From positions 88,158,639-88,222,638 of the forward strand of contig NC_135498.1 of NCBI RefSeq assembly GCF_052857255.1: 64,000 bases of DNA, in the 5' to 3' direction. This document shows positions 1-12,740 of the stretch, piece by piece (position 1 is the first letter of the stretch; every line of letters starts with the position of its first letter). The position numbers and the translations under genes are program-made. Below the pieces are notes generated by a model. It was not told the origin of the DNA and made no database searches. It saw only the letters and a list, made by a program, of their open reading frames with translations. The DNA comes from Amblyomma americanum (lineage: Eukaryota; Arthropoda; Arachnida; Ixodida; Ixodidae).

Positions 1-2154
1 TCACCCTGTACCCCCTGATTTGGTGTATTGCCATGTGCTCCCAAAGCTAGCCTCCCTACGCCACGTTGTTTAATTTCTAACCTTACTTGCACATCTGGTC
101 GCATGCACAGGACCACATTACCGAAAGTCAGGCTAGGAACCATCACCCCTTTCCAGGTCCCTCTTACCACTTCATACCTATTGTAATTCCACAGTGCCCT
201 ATTTTTCATGACAGCTGCATTCCTACTAGCTTTATTCATTACATATTTTTCATGCTCTGTCAGATACTCAGCACTCTTATTTATCCACACCCCAAGATAC
301 TTGTACTCATCCACTATTTCTAGCGTGCACCCCTGTATTCTATGCTCGCCGACCTCATAATTAAATATCATGACTGTAGATTTTTCCTTACAAAACTTGA
401 AACCTAATCTATCTCCCTCTGTACCACATATGTCTATCAACTTCTGCAAATCTTCCTTGCTGTCAGCCATTAGCACTATATCATCGGCGTATATTAGTCC
501 CGGTAATGACTGTTTATTCAATTCTCCTTGCTTGCAAAAAGAAAGGTTGAAGCCTAGTCCGCTCCTCTCTAGCTTGGTCTCCAACCCTTGCAGGTACAAC
601 ATAAACAACAAAGGAGACAGAGGACATCCTTGCCTAAGCCCCCGCTGTATCTCTACAGGCTCTGATACCTTTTTTCAATTTTATAAGCACTCTGGTACCT
701 TTACATATATCTTCTAAAAGATTAATCACACCATCCTCCACATCCAATGTGCTCAGTATGTCCCACAGGTACTCTTGAATAACGTTGTCGTAGGCTACCT
801 TAATATCCAGAAATTCTAGCCATAGGGGCCTGTGTCCCTTTTCAGCAATCTCAATACACTGCGTCAATGAAAACAGATTGTCCTCCAACCTCATTTGTTT
901 CCGGAACCCATTTTGTAACTCCCCTAGCACCCCCTCGTTCTCCACCCAAGCCTGCAATCTGTCCTTTATAATCTGCATCACCACCCTGTGCACCACAGAT
1001 GCCACTGCTATGGGACGGTAGTTACTTACGTCAGCTTTGTCCCCCTTTCCCTTATATATCATGTTCATTCTACTTAATCGCCATTCATCAGGGACTTTCC
1101 CATCCACTATCATTTTATTCACTACCTGTATTAATGTTTGCTTGGATGTTGGTCCTGGCTTCTTCAATAACATAATCGGAATACCATCTGGTCCTGTTGA
1201 TGTGCCACTAGGAACCTTCTTCTCTGCCCTTTCCCACTCTCCTTGCTCAAGTGAAGCTATTGCAGTAACCGGTCTGTCCTTATTTGATAAATTGTGCGCA
1301 ACATTTCTTTCCTTAAATTTTTCTGTCATACTTGTTCCTATGTGTTTTATCGCCTCATCCCCTTCTAGTCGACTACCCTGATCTGTAACAGAAAACCTTT
1401 GTTCTAGCCTAGTATTATTACTCATTGCATTTAGATGCTTACAGAATTTTTGAGCTGCTTTTCTATCCTTTTTATTTACTTTTGACATCCATTGGGCACC
1501 CTTTCTTCTAATTTTCTCATTAATCAAATAGGATGCTTCCCTTGTACACTTTATGAAGTTATCCCATTTTCTGTCTACTTCAGCTTCTGGTTCCCCCTTC
1601 TTCTTGGCATATCTGTGTTCCCTGGACGCTTCCTGACGTTTCTCTATCGCCCTCTTGACCTCCTCATCCCACCAACTCTTGGGTTTGCATCTTTTCCCTT
1701 CTAGCTTTACTCGCACCATAGCTAGCTCTTGCTCCAGTAATCGAGTTAATTTGGTATAAGTCCATTCTGTTTCACTATCCTCAAAAATTACTTTCTCGAT
1801 TTGTTTGGCTGCTGCTTCCAATTGCTCTTCTGAGTAAAAATTCCCCTCTGATTGTTCATCTCGCTTCAGTCCTACTTTGGTTTCTCTTGTGAAACTCAAC
1901 TTGACACGCTTGTGGTCACTACCTAGACTTCTGGAGCCATCTTCATCAATGCTCATTACCCCTAATCTGTTATACATCCTCTGTGACATTAGTGCATAAT
2001 CTATCGTCGAGTGCAGACTCCCTGCCTCCCATGTTATGAGCCCTTCACAGTTCTCGGTACTGTTGCATAAAACTGAATCATGCCTGTCACACATGTCCTG
2101 CAGCATGCTTCCTGTCGAATCTGTGTACCCATCCAGGTCTTCTATGGACCTCAT
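1..2154 (-). mobile_element. 5'-truncated non-LTR retrotransposon (LINE)
   Basis: On the minus strand this block reads as the end of an apurinic-type endonuclease domain (a conserved S-D-H near residue 79 of the 506-residue frame), a basic linker and a reverse transcriptase domain. No ORF1 and no N-terminal endonuclease are present, and a stop lies directly upstream of the ATG at 2154, so the copy is 5'-truncated. The element continues past the left edge of the window. I cannot assign a clade with confidence; it belongs to the endonuclease-bearing LINEs, not to LTR elements. Confidence 0.88.
1..2154 (-). pseudogene. LINE endonuclease/reverse transcriptase, frameshifted
   Basis: The first frame (2154-634) gives 506 residues. 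It contains the reverse transcriptase signatures GPDGIP, YRPIAVAS, NGFRK and the aspartate-bearing LDIKVAYD. The frame is then lost. Downstream coding resumes in another minus frame with RGLRQGCPLSP and the catalytic YADD box at 480-491, followed by the thumb-like segment (EYKYLGVWI) towards base 1. The switch lies at an A-run (T-run on the plus strand) near 668-673, so it is a one-base slip in a homopolymer. It could be a real lesion or an assembly error. The enzyme would perform target-primed reverse transcription of its own RNA. The gene is incomplete at both ends and probably dead. Confidence 0.85.
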
Positions 2155-2160
2155 TCACCC

Positions 2161-4859
2161 CGCGACGTCACGAAGATGCGGTGGCGCTGATGTTAGCAGC
2201 GACTTTCGCATGATAGGCAAAACAGGTTCCGCTTGCCCGTGCCTACCGCAGCTGCCGCAGCTACCGGCGGCTGCTTCAAGCCTGTGCACTGCAGAAGCAG
2301 CATGTATTGACCAGCTGCGTCACCGCTGGATCCGCGTAGTAGCATAAAAAATATTAAATTAGCCTCGATAGGTTTCTCGCGCATAAATGCCGCATTCGGA
2401 AACTGGCTAACAGGCATTGGGCCACGGTAGTAAAGCGCGAAGTCTGGGAGTCGATCGGCACTGCCACTCAATGCACTTAGTAACTTGCAAGTTACTGCGT
2501 TCATTCACCTGAACTTCAGGATAGTAGGCTGATAATTTCTCAAGGAAAAAAAAAAGACATATGCAGCTGCACACGTACTTATCACCTTGAGCCGGAGTGC
2601 ACGGGGCGCCGACAGGTTCACTCGCCCCCAAGTAATGCGTTTTTTTGTTAATAGCACACCATGTTTTAATGGCGCGTTTTATGACATTCAATATTTACTT
2701 GAAACTGTTTCTTGATATGACGACGTAATTATTTCATTCGAGTAGAAAGAAGTTTGGTAAGTTGTGTCAATCTTGCGCGGTCGCGTTGGTGTGCTTAGAA
2801 TAGCGTACCTTAAGAGTGTTAAACGCCATATGCTTTTTTCATTACATCATGCATGTGTCATGTTTCATGAGGTAGTACATGATCGCGAAGTTTGGAAAGA
2901 AGCAGCCACAGGCGTGCTACTAACAGACACGTGGCGAGATTGAGAGGGGACGCGGCAATGAAAAGTGTTCTCGTTATTCATGCATGCGATATGTAACTAA
3001 ACTTGGTGCAAGTATGAAATTCCTACGCTAGTTTCAGTAATTCCTTTTATTTCTAGCTATACCTGGTGCAGTTCTGGGTAATTATAATTAACACCGTCGT
3101 CAAGTCCCCCCAAGCTAGGTCTCAAAAAATTGAGTAGATAGTGCGCAGTTTTTTTATGCCAGCATATGTACATAAAGCCCTGTTCATTACGATGACGCGA
3201 TTAGTTCTTTTTCTATATGATGAGTACTTATGTATGCATAGTTACATGAAAACGTTTCTTACAAAAAATAAGTAACACAGTACTGCATGTGTAGGGAAAA
3301 AATGGAGAGATTTATTACGCTCCTCAACGTCTCAGGAATAGTTTGCGACAAATGGAATCATTTGATTTTCATGCGAATTACGAAGGTGAGTGATCCAGTC
3401 GCAGAAAATGTGAGAGGTCAGAAAACGAACCTTAAAGTTTATTCCCTCGTTTAAGGCATCTTCGCTTTCGCTTTGGTCAAAGAAATGCGGCATTGAAATC
3501 AAAGAAATTACCTCACAATTTTTGACGACCACACTTCTAAAAAGCGTAATTTATAAATTTGTACTCAATATTAAGCTATAATTTTTCGTCACGAAACTAG
3601 ACTTCAGGGCTAGGAAAGAAAATAATTCTAGAAATCAAAAATTTTCACCAAATCGACCAGCTTAACAAGAGGACAAGTCGGCCTGGCTGGTGCGTGGTCA
3701 TGCTGCTAAAAACAGCGCTAAGCGAGACAGGAGATCAGGGACACGACACTGTCTCCACTTTTCGCACGGCGCGACAGGTACGTATGTCAGCAGACGATGA
3801 GCGCATGTCTGCTCCGACGAAACAAGGCCAGCACTTCCCCTCACTATTGTCCCGAAGTAAAATCATTACGGCTAGAGCAGAGTGTCAAAACTTGTTTTAC
3901 TCAATGCCTAGCGCATAAATAAACGGCAGGAACGCTTTCTACATGTTTACTACTAACCATATATACAATACACAGTGGCAAACTATTTCTGTTTATAGGC
4001 CGCACGTGGCCAACGCGAGCTCGTGTACTTCGACAAATTGCTAAGTTGGAAGCATCGACCATTGCTATGATTCGCAGAAACTGGAAACGCGCCTACACAA
4101 GCCTTGAAAGCCCGCGCTCAACACCTATCCAAGACGCCACTCCCCGACCTTTTGCCTACCACGAGCTCGCAAGCGACTGCAGCTCCATCTCGTTTGTTTA
4201 CAAACATGAAGGAGGTCATATCGCGCGGGCGCCGGTGGCTCCACCTCGTTCATGCACAGTGAACTACCAATGGTGCAACACGGCCTCCGAGATGACCCAA
4301 TTGCGCTAGCAAGAACGGATGATCTCGGAGGCCATGGACACAAGAGCGTAACGGACGGACGGAGCATGAGCCATTAAAGGCTTTCGCCTTAATGCAGGCC
4401 ACTCAAAACGTGCATGCCCTATGAAGGGCGAAAACTGAAGTGCAGCGCACCGGAGCTTCCGGTACAGTATCTCGACGCGCGTTGATTTAATTCTAGAGCG
4501 TGCCAGGCTAGCCGGGCCTCCGGCGTGTCTATGTTGCGCCCACTTAAGGTCATGATAATGCCAGGGCTAGCGGCGCGCAGCTAGCTGTGCGAGCTGAAAG
4601 TGAAGCTCATTTTTCCAACTTTCTCGAGTAGTTTCGCGCAAAAAGGCAAGCCACGTGACACCTATAGCCGCCCGCGAAATTTTCTTTTGTTTTCATTCTT
4701 TATTTATCCCAAGGCTTTATTCTTATCGGCGGTCGTTTTTTCTTACGTTTGTTCGATCGGACGTGTCTTTTGCACATTTAATTTTTTTTGTGAGACATTG
4801 CATTTTCTTCTTTCACGTGACCGCTGCACCCTAGCGGATGGTGGCGTAATTAAGGAAAC
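2161..4859. other. intergenic, no gene seen
   Basis: Only short frames without recognisable motifs occur here. Local composition is unremarkable until about 4500, where GC rises. I see no tandem array, no long inverted repeat and no exon with credible splice sites. Confidence 0.5.
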
Positions 4860-5850
4860 AGCTTTAGCGCAACACGGCGCCGTCCGAAAAAGAGAGAGAG
4901 CGGCGCAATTGAGTGGAGGGAAGAGGCAGAGAGGTTCCACTGGGATACACCGGAAATAAATAGGGAATAATGTGAGGGAACGATAGGGGAAGAGAGGAAA
5001 TGGGGAAAGATAGAAGTGAAGCACGATGTACGCGTATGCGACATACGCACGCGCGGGGGACGGAATCCCACTCTCTCAACACGTCACGCAAGGCGGCCTG
5101 ACGGCCTCGAGACACGGAGCAGCGTACGAGAAGCCTTTTGTGAGCGAGGCCGGACGGCGGCGTAATGCGTGTGGTCCAAGGACCCTGCATGTACTACTAC
5201 AGTGGCCGATTTTCGAGACATTCGCCAAACGGCGCCCATATCCTCCGCAGTATACGAACCGAGCACTCGCACCCAAACAAAGGCGAGAGAACGAGTGCGC
5301 TCGCGCCGCTGCCTTTTCTATGGCGCGTTTCTATTCCGTTCACTACAACAGCGCGGCCATTGCACAAAAGGGTTTCTCTCCCACGCGCACACGTGCCCAG
5401 CCTCCCTCTCGAACCTCGCCGCAAAAGCGAGAAGGCAGGGGAGCGCGCTTGGATCGATGCGCCGTGTCTCGCGCATGGGTTTCCCCCAATGTACTGTGCA
5501 CTTTTCCGACACGCACATGGGATGCGGGACGTTTCCGTGTCCACTCAGCCGCCCGAAAAGAGCGGGGAGGAAGGGAGAGGGGACAAACCGGCGCCACGAA
5601 GTCGGCGGCCCTGAAACCGGTTCTGGCCGGTGACCTCGATCGCGCGCTGCGTTCCCCAAAGAGGGAGAAGAGGGGATCTTCGGCGGGGAATTTTGGCGCC
5701 GCGCCCATCAACAACAGGGCAAGGAGGTCGATTCGCTTGGCGCGTGCAGGGGCCCGCCGACCCGGATTAGATAAGGAGATAACCGGATACCTGCAAGGAA
5801 AGTTCGCTATCGCTTCCGTGAAGTATACACTGTGTGCTGTTGGTCAGTGA
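4860..5850. other. GC-rich, CpG-rich segment open in many frames
   Basis: This block is clearly richer in G+C and CpG than its flanks. At least eight overlapping frames on both strands stay open over 100 codons, the longest at 5026-5850 (+, 274 codons). That pattern comes from base composition, and none of the translations shows a domain. The right end carries closely spaced GATA-like motifs near 5768-5788. It could be a promoter-type CpG-rich region, a 5' exon or part of a high-copy repeat; I cannot decide between these. Confidence 0.35.
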
Positions 5851-7470
5851 CCCCGGTCGCATCCCCTTTTTTGTTTATGACGAAGGCAAACAATGCTGCT
5901 TACTGTATTGCGCGACAGCCAGTGATCGTTTGATCGACGTGAAGATATATGGCTGCAACTAAAAAGCTTGTTGAGTTGGTGCTTGTTGAGTATATAGCTC
6001 CGACATCGTAACTGGTGCGGGAAAACAGAAGAGACGAGGACAAAGTTTCGCACGGGACGCAGTGGTTGTCAGCTCTGGTTCACTGAACGCACCATACAGA
6101 AAGCAGTGAGAACAACCTCTAGGTGTCCGCGCGCTATAACATTTACTCCCCTCTTATCATCCGAACACACTCATGCGCATTCCTATGCCATCGTCATTCA
6201 GGCAGTGGAGGCGGACTAAACCGATCACAGCAATGTGGCTCCGAAGGATGACCCAACGCAAAGCGTGTTAGGATGCCTCGCTCGATAACTGCTTCGTAGC
6301 AGCCAAAAAATTAGTTAACACCTCTTCGAAAAATGATAGAAATATAAGTAGCATTATTCTTTGAAATTTACTGCATTATCATCACGTCGCCTGATTTCTA
6401 ACCCACTGTGCTATTCACCAAAGTAAGCGCGGACGGATCACGCTGAAATCCACGCGCCTTTTTTTTTTTTTTGAGTACGCGAAAACTACAGGGTGGAGGC
6501 TGGGAATGCAGCGGTGCACTAATATCTTAACCAGAAAAAAAAAACTGCGAAAGAAAGCAGTCCACTGGATCTGCTCACTGATGGGAATAGAGATGATGGA
6601 CATCATCATCAGAGATGCGACCAATTAAAAAGAAGGCGGACTTTTTCGTTCACTGTACAAGTTCTGAAAGCGCGACCGCAAAATCACTTGGCATATAGCG
6701 CAAACATGAGACCGCGGGGCAGACTTTTTTTTTCGCGATACTTGCTTGAGTGTTCGGCGCACCGAAATACATTTGTTGTTTACCATCGTTCAAAAATAAA
6801 GTCACTGAAATGTCGTGGTACTATGCCACAATCATATCTACCACAAGTGTAAACAATAAAATATCGCGTAAGCATCAAGTCAGCAGAGGCCTTAATTTGC
6901 ATGAAGATTGCCTTCCTGTTCAGGCCTTTATATTCCGTGTTTTTGGTGATCCCCGCCAGCTATACGACCAGTCAAAGCCGCAGTACGCCACTGCTTGCTG
7001 GCTATCAGTAAATCCTGACGACACAGGCGGCTGTTGCCAATAGCAGAGGAATAACATAATGAAACGGAAAATCCATTGTCACAAAATACGGCCCCTGTTT
7101 TCCCAACATGGGGATTAGTTTTCCCTCAACTGTTGTTTGCCTTAGTGCTATCGCCGGCCCTCAGTCGGACAAGTTGAAAGGCCGAACGCGTGTGCGCTAG
7201 CGCTTGAAAGATGCACGCGCTAAGCCCAGCGCCCACCTCGCTAAGCCCTGTGTTCTGCGCCCACATCGTCGACCTGCTAACAGAAGAAATGCGCCTGCAT
7301 CTTCTTCTCATTACGTCTGGATTGGGGGCGAGGCCCTCTTTTAAAATTCCCTTTTCCGTCGCTAGGTAGCCACTCAGTATTGCAGGGAAGCTGTCCTAAC
7401 AATTAAGAAAAGAAGACCTGCTGGTATAAAAAAAAAAGGTGTCAAAAATTGTTCAGAACGTCAGAATGAC
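5851..7470. other. intergenic, no gene seen
   Basis: AT-richer than the preceding block, with several A- or T-runs of 8-12. No supported coding or structural feature. Confidence 0.45.
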
Positions 7471-7585
7471 GACAAGTTTCGCAGCATCAATAAAACGCAC
7501 ACAGAACAAGGAACAAACAAGACAGGACTGTGCTTGTTTCTTCCTTGTCTTCTGTGTTCGTTTTATTCATGCTGCGAAACTTGTC
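7471..7585. repeat. fold-back inverted repeat
   Basis: Two arms pair almost throughout, from GACAAGTTTCGCAGCAT at 7471 to its complement ending at 7585. The turn is near 7530, inside a purine-rich tract (AAGACAGGA) facing its complement. The unit is flanked by a direct repeat of ACGTCAGAATGACG (about 7458-7471 and 7627-7640), which may be a target duplication or part of a longer element. No coding potential. Confidence 0.6.
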
Positions 7586-7640
7586 TCCATTATGAACAGC
7601 AACCAACTAGCCCAAACCACCGTGTTACGTCAGAATGACG

Positions 7641-10600
7641 GCCAGTAGTTGGTCATGCAGTATCTTACATTCTGCCCATATGACTCACCTATCGCTTGCT
7701 AACTCGCTCACTCAACCAACTGGCACAGCGCACTCACGCATTAACTCAGCCTATACGATGGGGACACGTGTTCTGAAGCCGGAAGCTCAGTCACCACTAA
7801 GTAAATCACTTGCCGCATTTTTTTTTTGCGGTGGGCGTGTCACAAGCCGATAGCTATGCAAACAAGGAAGCGATAGACATCCGACTGCCTGTAATGGATA
7901 AAAAGAGAGAGCGCGCGCACAAACACACACCCGCAAATAGCCACGCTCCAGCAGAGCTGTCGACCCCGTTGGGATGGCAGGTGCTTATCGCTACGCACAC
8001 GGCACTTGACGGCCCCTAGTGTTTCCAAAAGCAGAGAATTAGGATTGCCACGTCGCCGTGTCACGTACGGCAGATAAGCATCCGCCTATCGCGCAAAGAC
8101 AATCATGGGCGTGCCAGTTTTCATAGAACTCTGCGTGCATGTCAACTCTCTTCTGCATGGGCGCACTTAACGCAGTGGTGCAACTGTTAGGACGCGCCAC
8201 TGTCCTGCGATGGCAGGTGCTGCCACCGGTGGGTCTCGTGCTCCCAGGTCGCTCCTCCCGAGCAACCTCTAGCGATCAGACATTCATTTCACTGCCACCT
8301 GCTCTATATGGTTGTTAGTTTGCTCACAATCCAGTGGGTAGGTTGTGAAGATCTCACAAGGTCGCGTGACCTAGGTTGCTTCTACGGAGGTGCCTGCCTG
8401 GACCACCTATACGCCACCCTATTTATCGCTCACAATGACGACAACGCTGACGGCAGGTTTTGTGTAACGCGGCCTTTAACGCTATCGCGTTAAAAAACGG
8501 CGGTGCAGGCCGACTCGACATTGGTAGCTGTTACTGGCGATTTTTATGAAATCGACGCCACGTTGCGGCTGTGCCGAGCACTATTTATACTCAAGAAGAA
8601 CCTGCGCGAGCGGAAAAATTCGTTCGCTCCGTTGAGAGCCTTCGTCGGTGCTTTCAGGCATTGTGATAGTAATCACATAAAAACGTACCTTATGAGCACT
8701 GTTAATTTGATATTTGCAGGGTAATGAAGCATCCTGTAAGTGTCATTTCGTGCTTTTTCTGGTGCTCGCAGTAAAAATTGACAGCACAGTCTAACCGCTG
8801 CAGTGGTAGGCTTGCAGAACCATGAGATCGAAGCTCTTGTCAGGCACTACACTGAGCCTATACTAAAGAAAAAAAAAACAGGCAATTTGCTCGGACTAGA
8901 AGTGCCTATGCAAATCAGAGGCTCAATCTGTTCACAAATGTCGCTGAGAACACCTAACTAAACGGCACAATGCAAGAGCGAACAGTTTTGTGCGTGAATG
9001 TTTAATGACAGGTCTTACGATGGCATGCGTGTATGGTGACATGGTGCTTTGTTATCGACGGAAAACAAGCCCTGGCCTCACCGCTGGCTGCATATCTCGA
9101 CCAATGGCAGCTGGTGCAGTCGGGTCCGGTCGCCTGCTGTTGAGAGAGCGCTGCGATGTATACCTGACTATTAGCTGCACATTGCATCCAGTTTCAGCCA
9201 GTGCTGAGGTCCGGCCGCCAACCACCCCATGAACGGGTCCTTTGCCGCAGACGCTTGAAAGCCGCGGGCATATCTATTGTGCCACTGGCAGAGGGCCGAA
9301 TGAACGCGAAATGGACAGCGGAAAATTGACAGCTTATAGAATACGGCCCCTAGATTCGCGAATACACGTCTCCGAGTGTCAACTCAATGCCATAGCGGCT
9401 GGCCAGTCAGGACAGCCATTGAGACTATGGGCAATCGTCAGCATAGGCCGGTCGACGCGGCAAAGGAAGGACAGCTGAAATAATGAAGTAGTAGTAGTAT
9501 TAAGTGTTTATTCATCAAAAAATAATAAAAAGGAAGTTAAAATCATTTTTGCAAACCCCGGCATCTGCCATCACTGTGTCCGCGGCACCTGAGCTGGGGC
9601 AGCGGAAATAAAGGAGAGCAGGCAGTATGAAGAAGTGAAATGAAAGAGGTGAGGGCACAGCAAGAAAGAGCATATGGAGTGGTCGTATTTACACTATTTA
9701 CAAATGATAACAATAAAGTTGTCCAGGTTGTGCGCGTCTACAGTCAAGAAGGAAAGTAAATTACAAATATAATGAAAACGAAAATTGTTTTTTTTTTTGG
9801 GGGGGGGGGATGGAAATGGCGAAGTATATGTCTCAAATTTCAACGGACAACTGAACCACGCCGTAAAGGAAGGGATAACGGAAGAACTGAGAGAAGAAAG
9901 GAAGAAAGAGGGGGTCGTAGTTGAGGGCAGCTGAAATTCGCGCAAATCACGAATACCAACCAGCACGAAGACCAGCGAACCAGGCCCAGGCGTGAACCAG
10001 CCGGAACGTGGGTTCAACGGAGGACACACCGCAGGAAACACCTGTCTCATCGGCAGACGCTGTCGTCATAGGTCAGAATGACATGGCGGCTGTTTTTTTT
10101 TTGTGTGCTGCCATTCGATTCGGAGATTTTCCTCTAGGCACCATGTGGTTGAGTGGACAGTGGTCGCTGCTGCATCGCGTGCGAGGCTGACGATGCACGT
10201 CAGCCATGCCTGTCAGCGTATATGCTAGGCCGTTTCCGGAACAAAAGTAATAAAGAAATAAATGGGGGACGCCTAAGTCACCTTAGGAGCGAAATGCAAT
10301 AGCATTATAGTTTAGATATGTCGCAGCTCTTGTTGAAACCTCTGTTTGCTTGCGGCAGTTTATTGGCATTTGACGGTCCATCATATTCACTGCTGGCTGA
10401 AGTATCAGGTATCCACAATGCTTTGACGGTGCCGACATTTACATAATCATTGTTTTCCTGATTTTTAATTTCCATTCTCTATCTAGGTTTCTGTCTAGAA
10501 ACTAGGTTGCTCACAACACGGCGGGCATGTTGTGATGGCGTCACAAGGTCCCTCTCGACTAATCACGTATTTGTCTCCTGCCACAGTGGGCATGCTGCTC

Positions 10601-11030
10601 ACAATCCGGTGGCCAGGGCAACCTGCCATGGAGGGCAGGTTGTTATTCGCGAGGTCACGTGACCTCTCTCGACCAATCATGGAATTTCGTCTCGGACATC
10701 GGCCGGAATGACTGAACCCCCGTCCTTAGACTGAGCTGCCGAGTGCGCTTACCAACTAGCCACCGCGGCGGGCCCACAGTGGAGCGCTCCGGCGTAGCTT
10801 CTGCCAGCTGGGGACCCTTATCGGGACGCATCACACACCAAAACTTATGGGCGCCTTGTTCGCTAAGGCGAAGTAAGTGACTGAGAGAAATCAAGGGGCA
10901 GAGATACTAAAAAAAAAAGTTTACGCTAGCTGCCACTGAAGATCGCGATTCACGCAACAAGCGTAAACGTTGCCATTTGTTTTTATTTCCACAGTGACTT
11001 TAGTCTGAGTCGCAACTGCGCTATCGAAAA
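7641..11030. other. intergenic with dispersed repeat fragments
   Basis: No gene recognised. A motif reading GCTCACAA-YCMGKGGG followed by CAAGGTC-C recurs near 8318, 10509 and 10596, in the last two cases next to a CACGTGACC palindrome. The stretch 9484-9540 looks like the 3' tail of a minus-strand retroposon (trinucleotide run, then TGTTTATTCATC). A run of nine G follows a T-run near 9800. Confidence 0.4.
10701..10775 (-). mobile_element. tRNA-derived SINE head fragment
   Basis: The minus strand reads GGTGGCTAGTTGGTAAGCGC, an A-box-like segment, and continues through a TTCAGTC stretch resembling a degenerate B box. It resembles the Ruka-type heads at 21409 and 31827 but lacks their body. 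A functional tRNA gene is unlikely because the acceptor stem does not close. Confidence 0.45.
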
Positions 11031-11032
11031 AA

Positions 11033-11234
<202 letters not shown>

Positions 11235-11326
11235 CGCGTAAGAAGACAAGCGAAGGGAAAATGAGGCGCTCATTATACATTTTAGAGAAGCAATCAGCCA
11301 CAGAACCTAATAAGCATAGGGGATTT

Positions 11327-11560
11327 TTTGTAGCGATAGCTACATTACGGTAGCATTTCGAGCCTTCAGCGTGGCGGCGTCGCCACGCTGTCACGTGGTT
11401 GGTGACGTGGTGTGGAGCAGCTGCAGGCGGCGCCGTGGCTGATCACGTGGTTGGTCACGTGACCAAGTTCCACTCGGCCAGCTATCGCGTCACTCCAGGT
11501 TTAATCAGGGCTAAACAATCGCCAATTTTTTATTTCTCCTGTTGATCAAGGGATATTATT
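11327..11560 (+). repeat. left arm of a long inverted repeat
   Basis: This block, starting TAGCGATAGCTACATTACGG, recurs in inverted orientation at 12405-12660. Similarity runs through the CACGTGGTTGGTCA core and the CACTCCAGGTTTAA segment. It is one arm of a head-to-head pair about 0.9 kb apart, enclosing a minisatellite and a tRNA-like head. Confidence 0.7.
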
Positions 11561-11624
11561 AGTGAATATTTTATCGCTTAAAGATAATTGATTAGAAAAG
11601 CGGAACAATAAAAAAACAACACAT

Positions 11625-11697
11625 GCCGCCGGTGGGATCCGAAACCACAACCTCCGAATTTCGCGTCCGGTGCGCTACCAACTGAGCTACAGTGACG
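11625..11697 (-). mobile_element. tRNA-like SINE head
   Basis: The minus strand reads GTAGCTCAGTTGGTAGCGC (A box), a GGACGCGAAAT anticodon-arm-like segment and GGTTTCGGATCCC (modified B box), ending in GGCGGCATG. A T/A-rich tail follows without the body seen in the 12.6-kb copy. The B box departs from GGTTCGANTCC, so I read it as a SINE head, not a tRNA gene. Confidence 0.6.
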
Positions 11698-11762
11698 GTT
11701 CTGCAATCACCTGTTTTAGGGGGTATTTATGTGTACTGTAACCGAACCATGAGAGTAGTGTT

Positions 11763-11918
11763 CACCAGTGCCATCCACCAGTGCCATCCACCAGTGCCAT
11801 CCACGAGTGCCATCCACGAGTGCCATCCACGAGTGCCATCCACCAGTGCCATCCACCAGTGCCATCCACCAGTGCCTTCCACCAGTGCCTTCCACCAGTG
11901 CCTTCCACCAGTGCCATC
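11763..11918. repeat. 13-bp minisatellite, 12 units
   Basis: Twelve head-to-tail copies of CACCAGTGCCATC. Three variants sit in blocks: three standard units, three with CACGAGTG, two standard, three with GCCTTC, one standard. Because 13 is not a multiple of three, every frame reads the same 13-residue cycle, which explains the open frames here on both strands. Confidence 0.95.
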
Positions 11919-12404
11919 CAGCGGCGGACGCAGTACGTTCTGTGCTGCCGCGAGTTCCATGTAGGAACGTGATCCGATCCTGCGAGGGCGGAAGCTGTGC
12001 GAGAACCCTCTAATGCCTACGGCATCATGAATACCAGAATCGAGGCCCTCGTTAGCTACTGAGCAGACAAGGGAAGCGAAAAGAGGGGCTCGTTATAACG
12101 TACAGTACGTACAGGCGTGGACAAAAGTAAACGGAGCACGCTATTGGCTTCCAACTTTTTTCACGCGCTGCCTATTTGAAATTGCCAGCAATGGTGTGTG
12201 CATACTGTTAGGGGACGCCAGTGCGCTTTCTCACGGGCGAGCAATGTTTCTTCAATCCCTACAGGGAAAGCGTGTTTGCACTTACAACGAAATCCGTTGC
12301 TCCGGTTACTTATGTCCGCGCCTGTACACGACGGAAGCCAACAGTCGCCGAAACTAAGCGGCATAGGATATATATTTTTTAAATTTTTGGTTTCCATCAA
12401 TGGA

Positions 12405-12740
12405 AGATGAATGGGTAATTATTTTAAAGATAGTTGATTAGAAAGCAGAAGAAAAAATATTGGCGGTGGTTTAGCTCTGGTTAAACCTGGAGTGACGCGA
12501 TAGCTACAGCTGGCCGAGTGGAACTTGGTCACCTGACCAACCACGTGATCAGCCACGGCGCCGCCGGCAGCTGCTCCGAACAACGTGACAGCGTGGCGGC
12601 GCCGCCCCGCTGAAGGCTCGAAATGCTACCGTAATGTAGCTATCGCTACAAAACAAGCGCATGCCGCCAGTGAGATCCGAACCCACGACCTCCGTATTTC
12701 GCGTCCGGTGCTCTGCCAAATGAGCTGCGGCGACGGCTGC
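12405..12740 (-). mobile_element. tRNA-derived SINE with long body
   Basis: On the minus strand a tRNA-like head (12735-12663) contains GCAGCTCATTTGGCAGAGC (A box) and GGGTTCGGATCTCAC (B box). The body (12660-12460) matches 11327-11517 in inverted orientation. A T-rich tail follows to about 12405. It is a second SINE family, separate from Ruka, and the copy at 11625-11697 has the same head without the body. Confidence 0.6.

Noticed and set aside
3694..3918. 74-codon ORF in intergenic DNA
   Set aside because: Short, no motif, no promoter or splice signals.
5026..5850. 274-codon plus-strand ORF
   Set aside because: It lies in a GC-rich block where many frames on both strands are open; no domain and no similarity to its neighbours.
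11692..12013. Repetitive proteins with a PSTSAIHQCHPPV cycle in all frames
   Set aside because: A 13-bp tandem repeat gives the same peptide cycle in every frame; no coding evidence. It is also not a CRISPR array, since units are contiguous without spacers.
11625..12735. Genuine tRNA genes at 11.6 and 12.7 kb
   Set aside because: Modified B boxes, no closed acceptor stem, and attached repeat bodies point to SINE heads.
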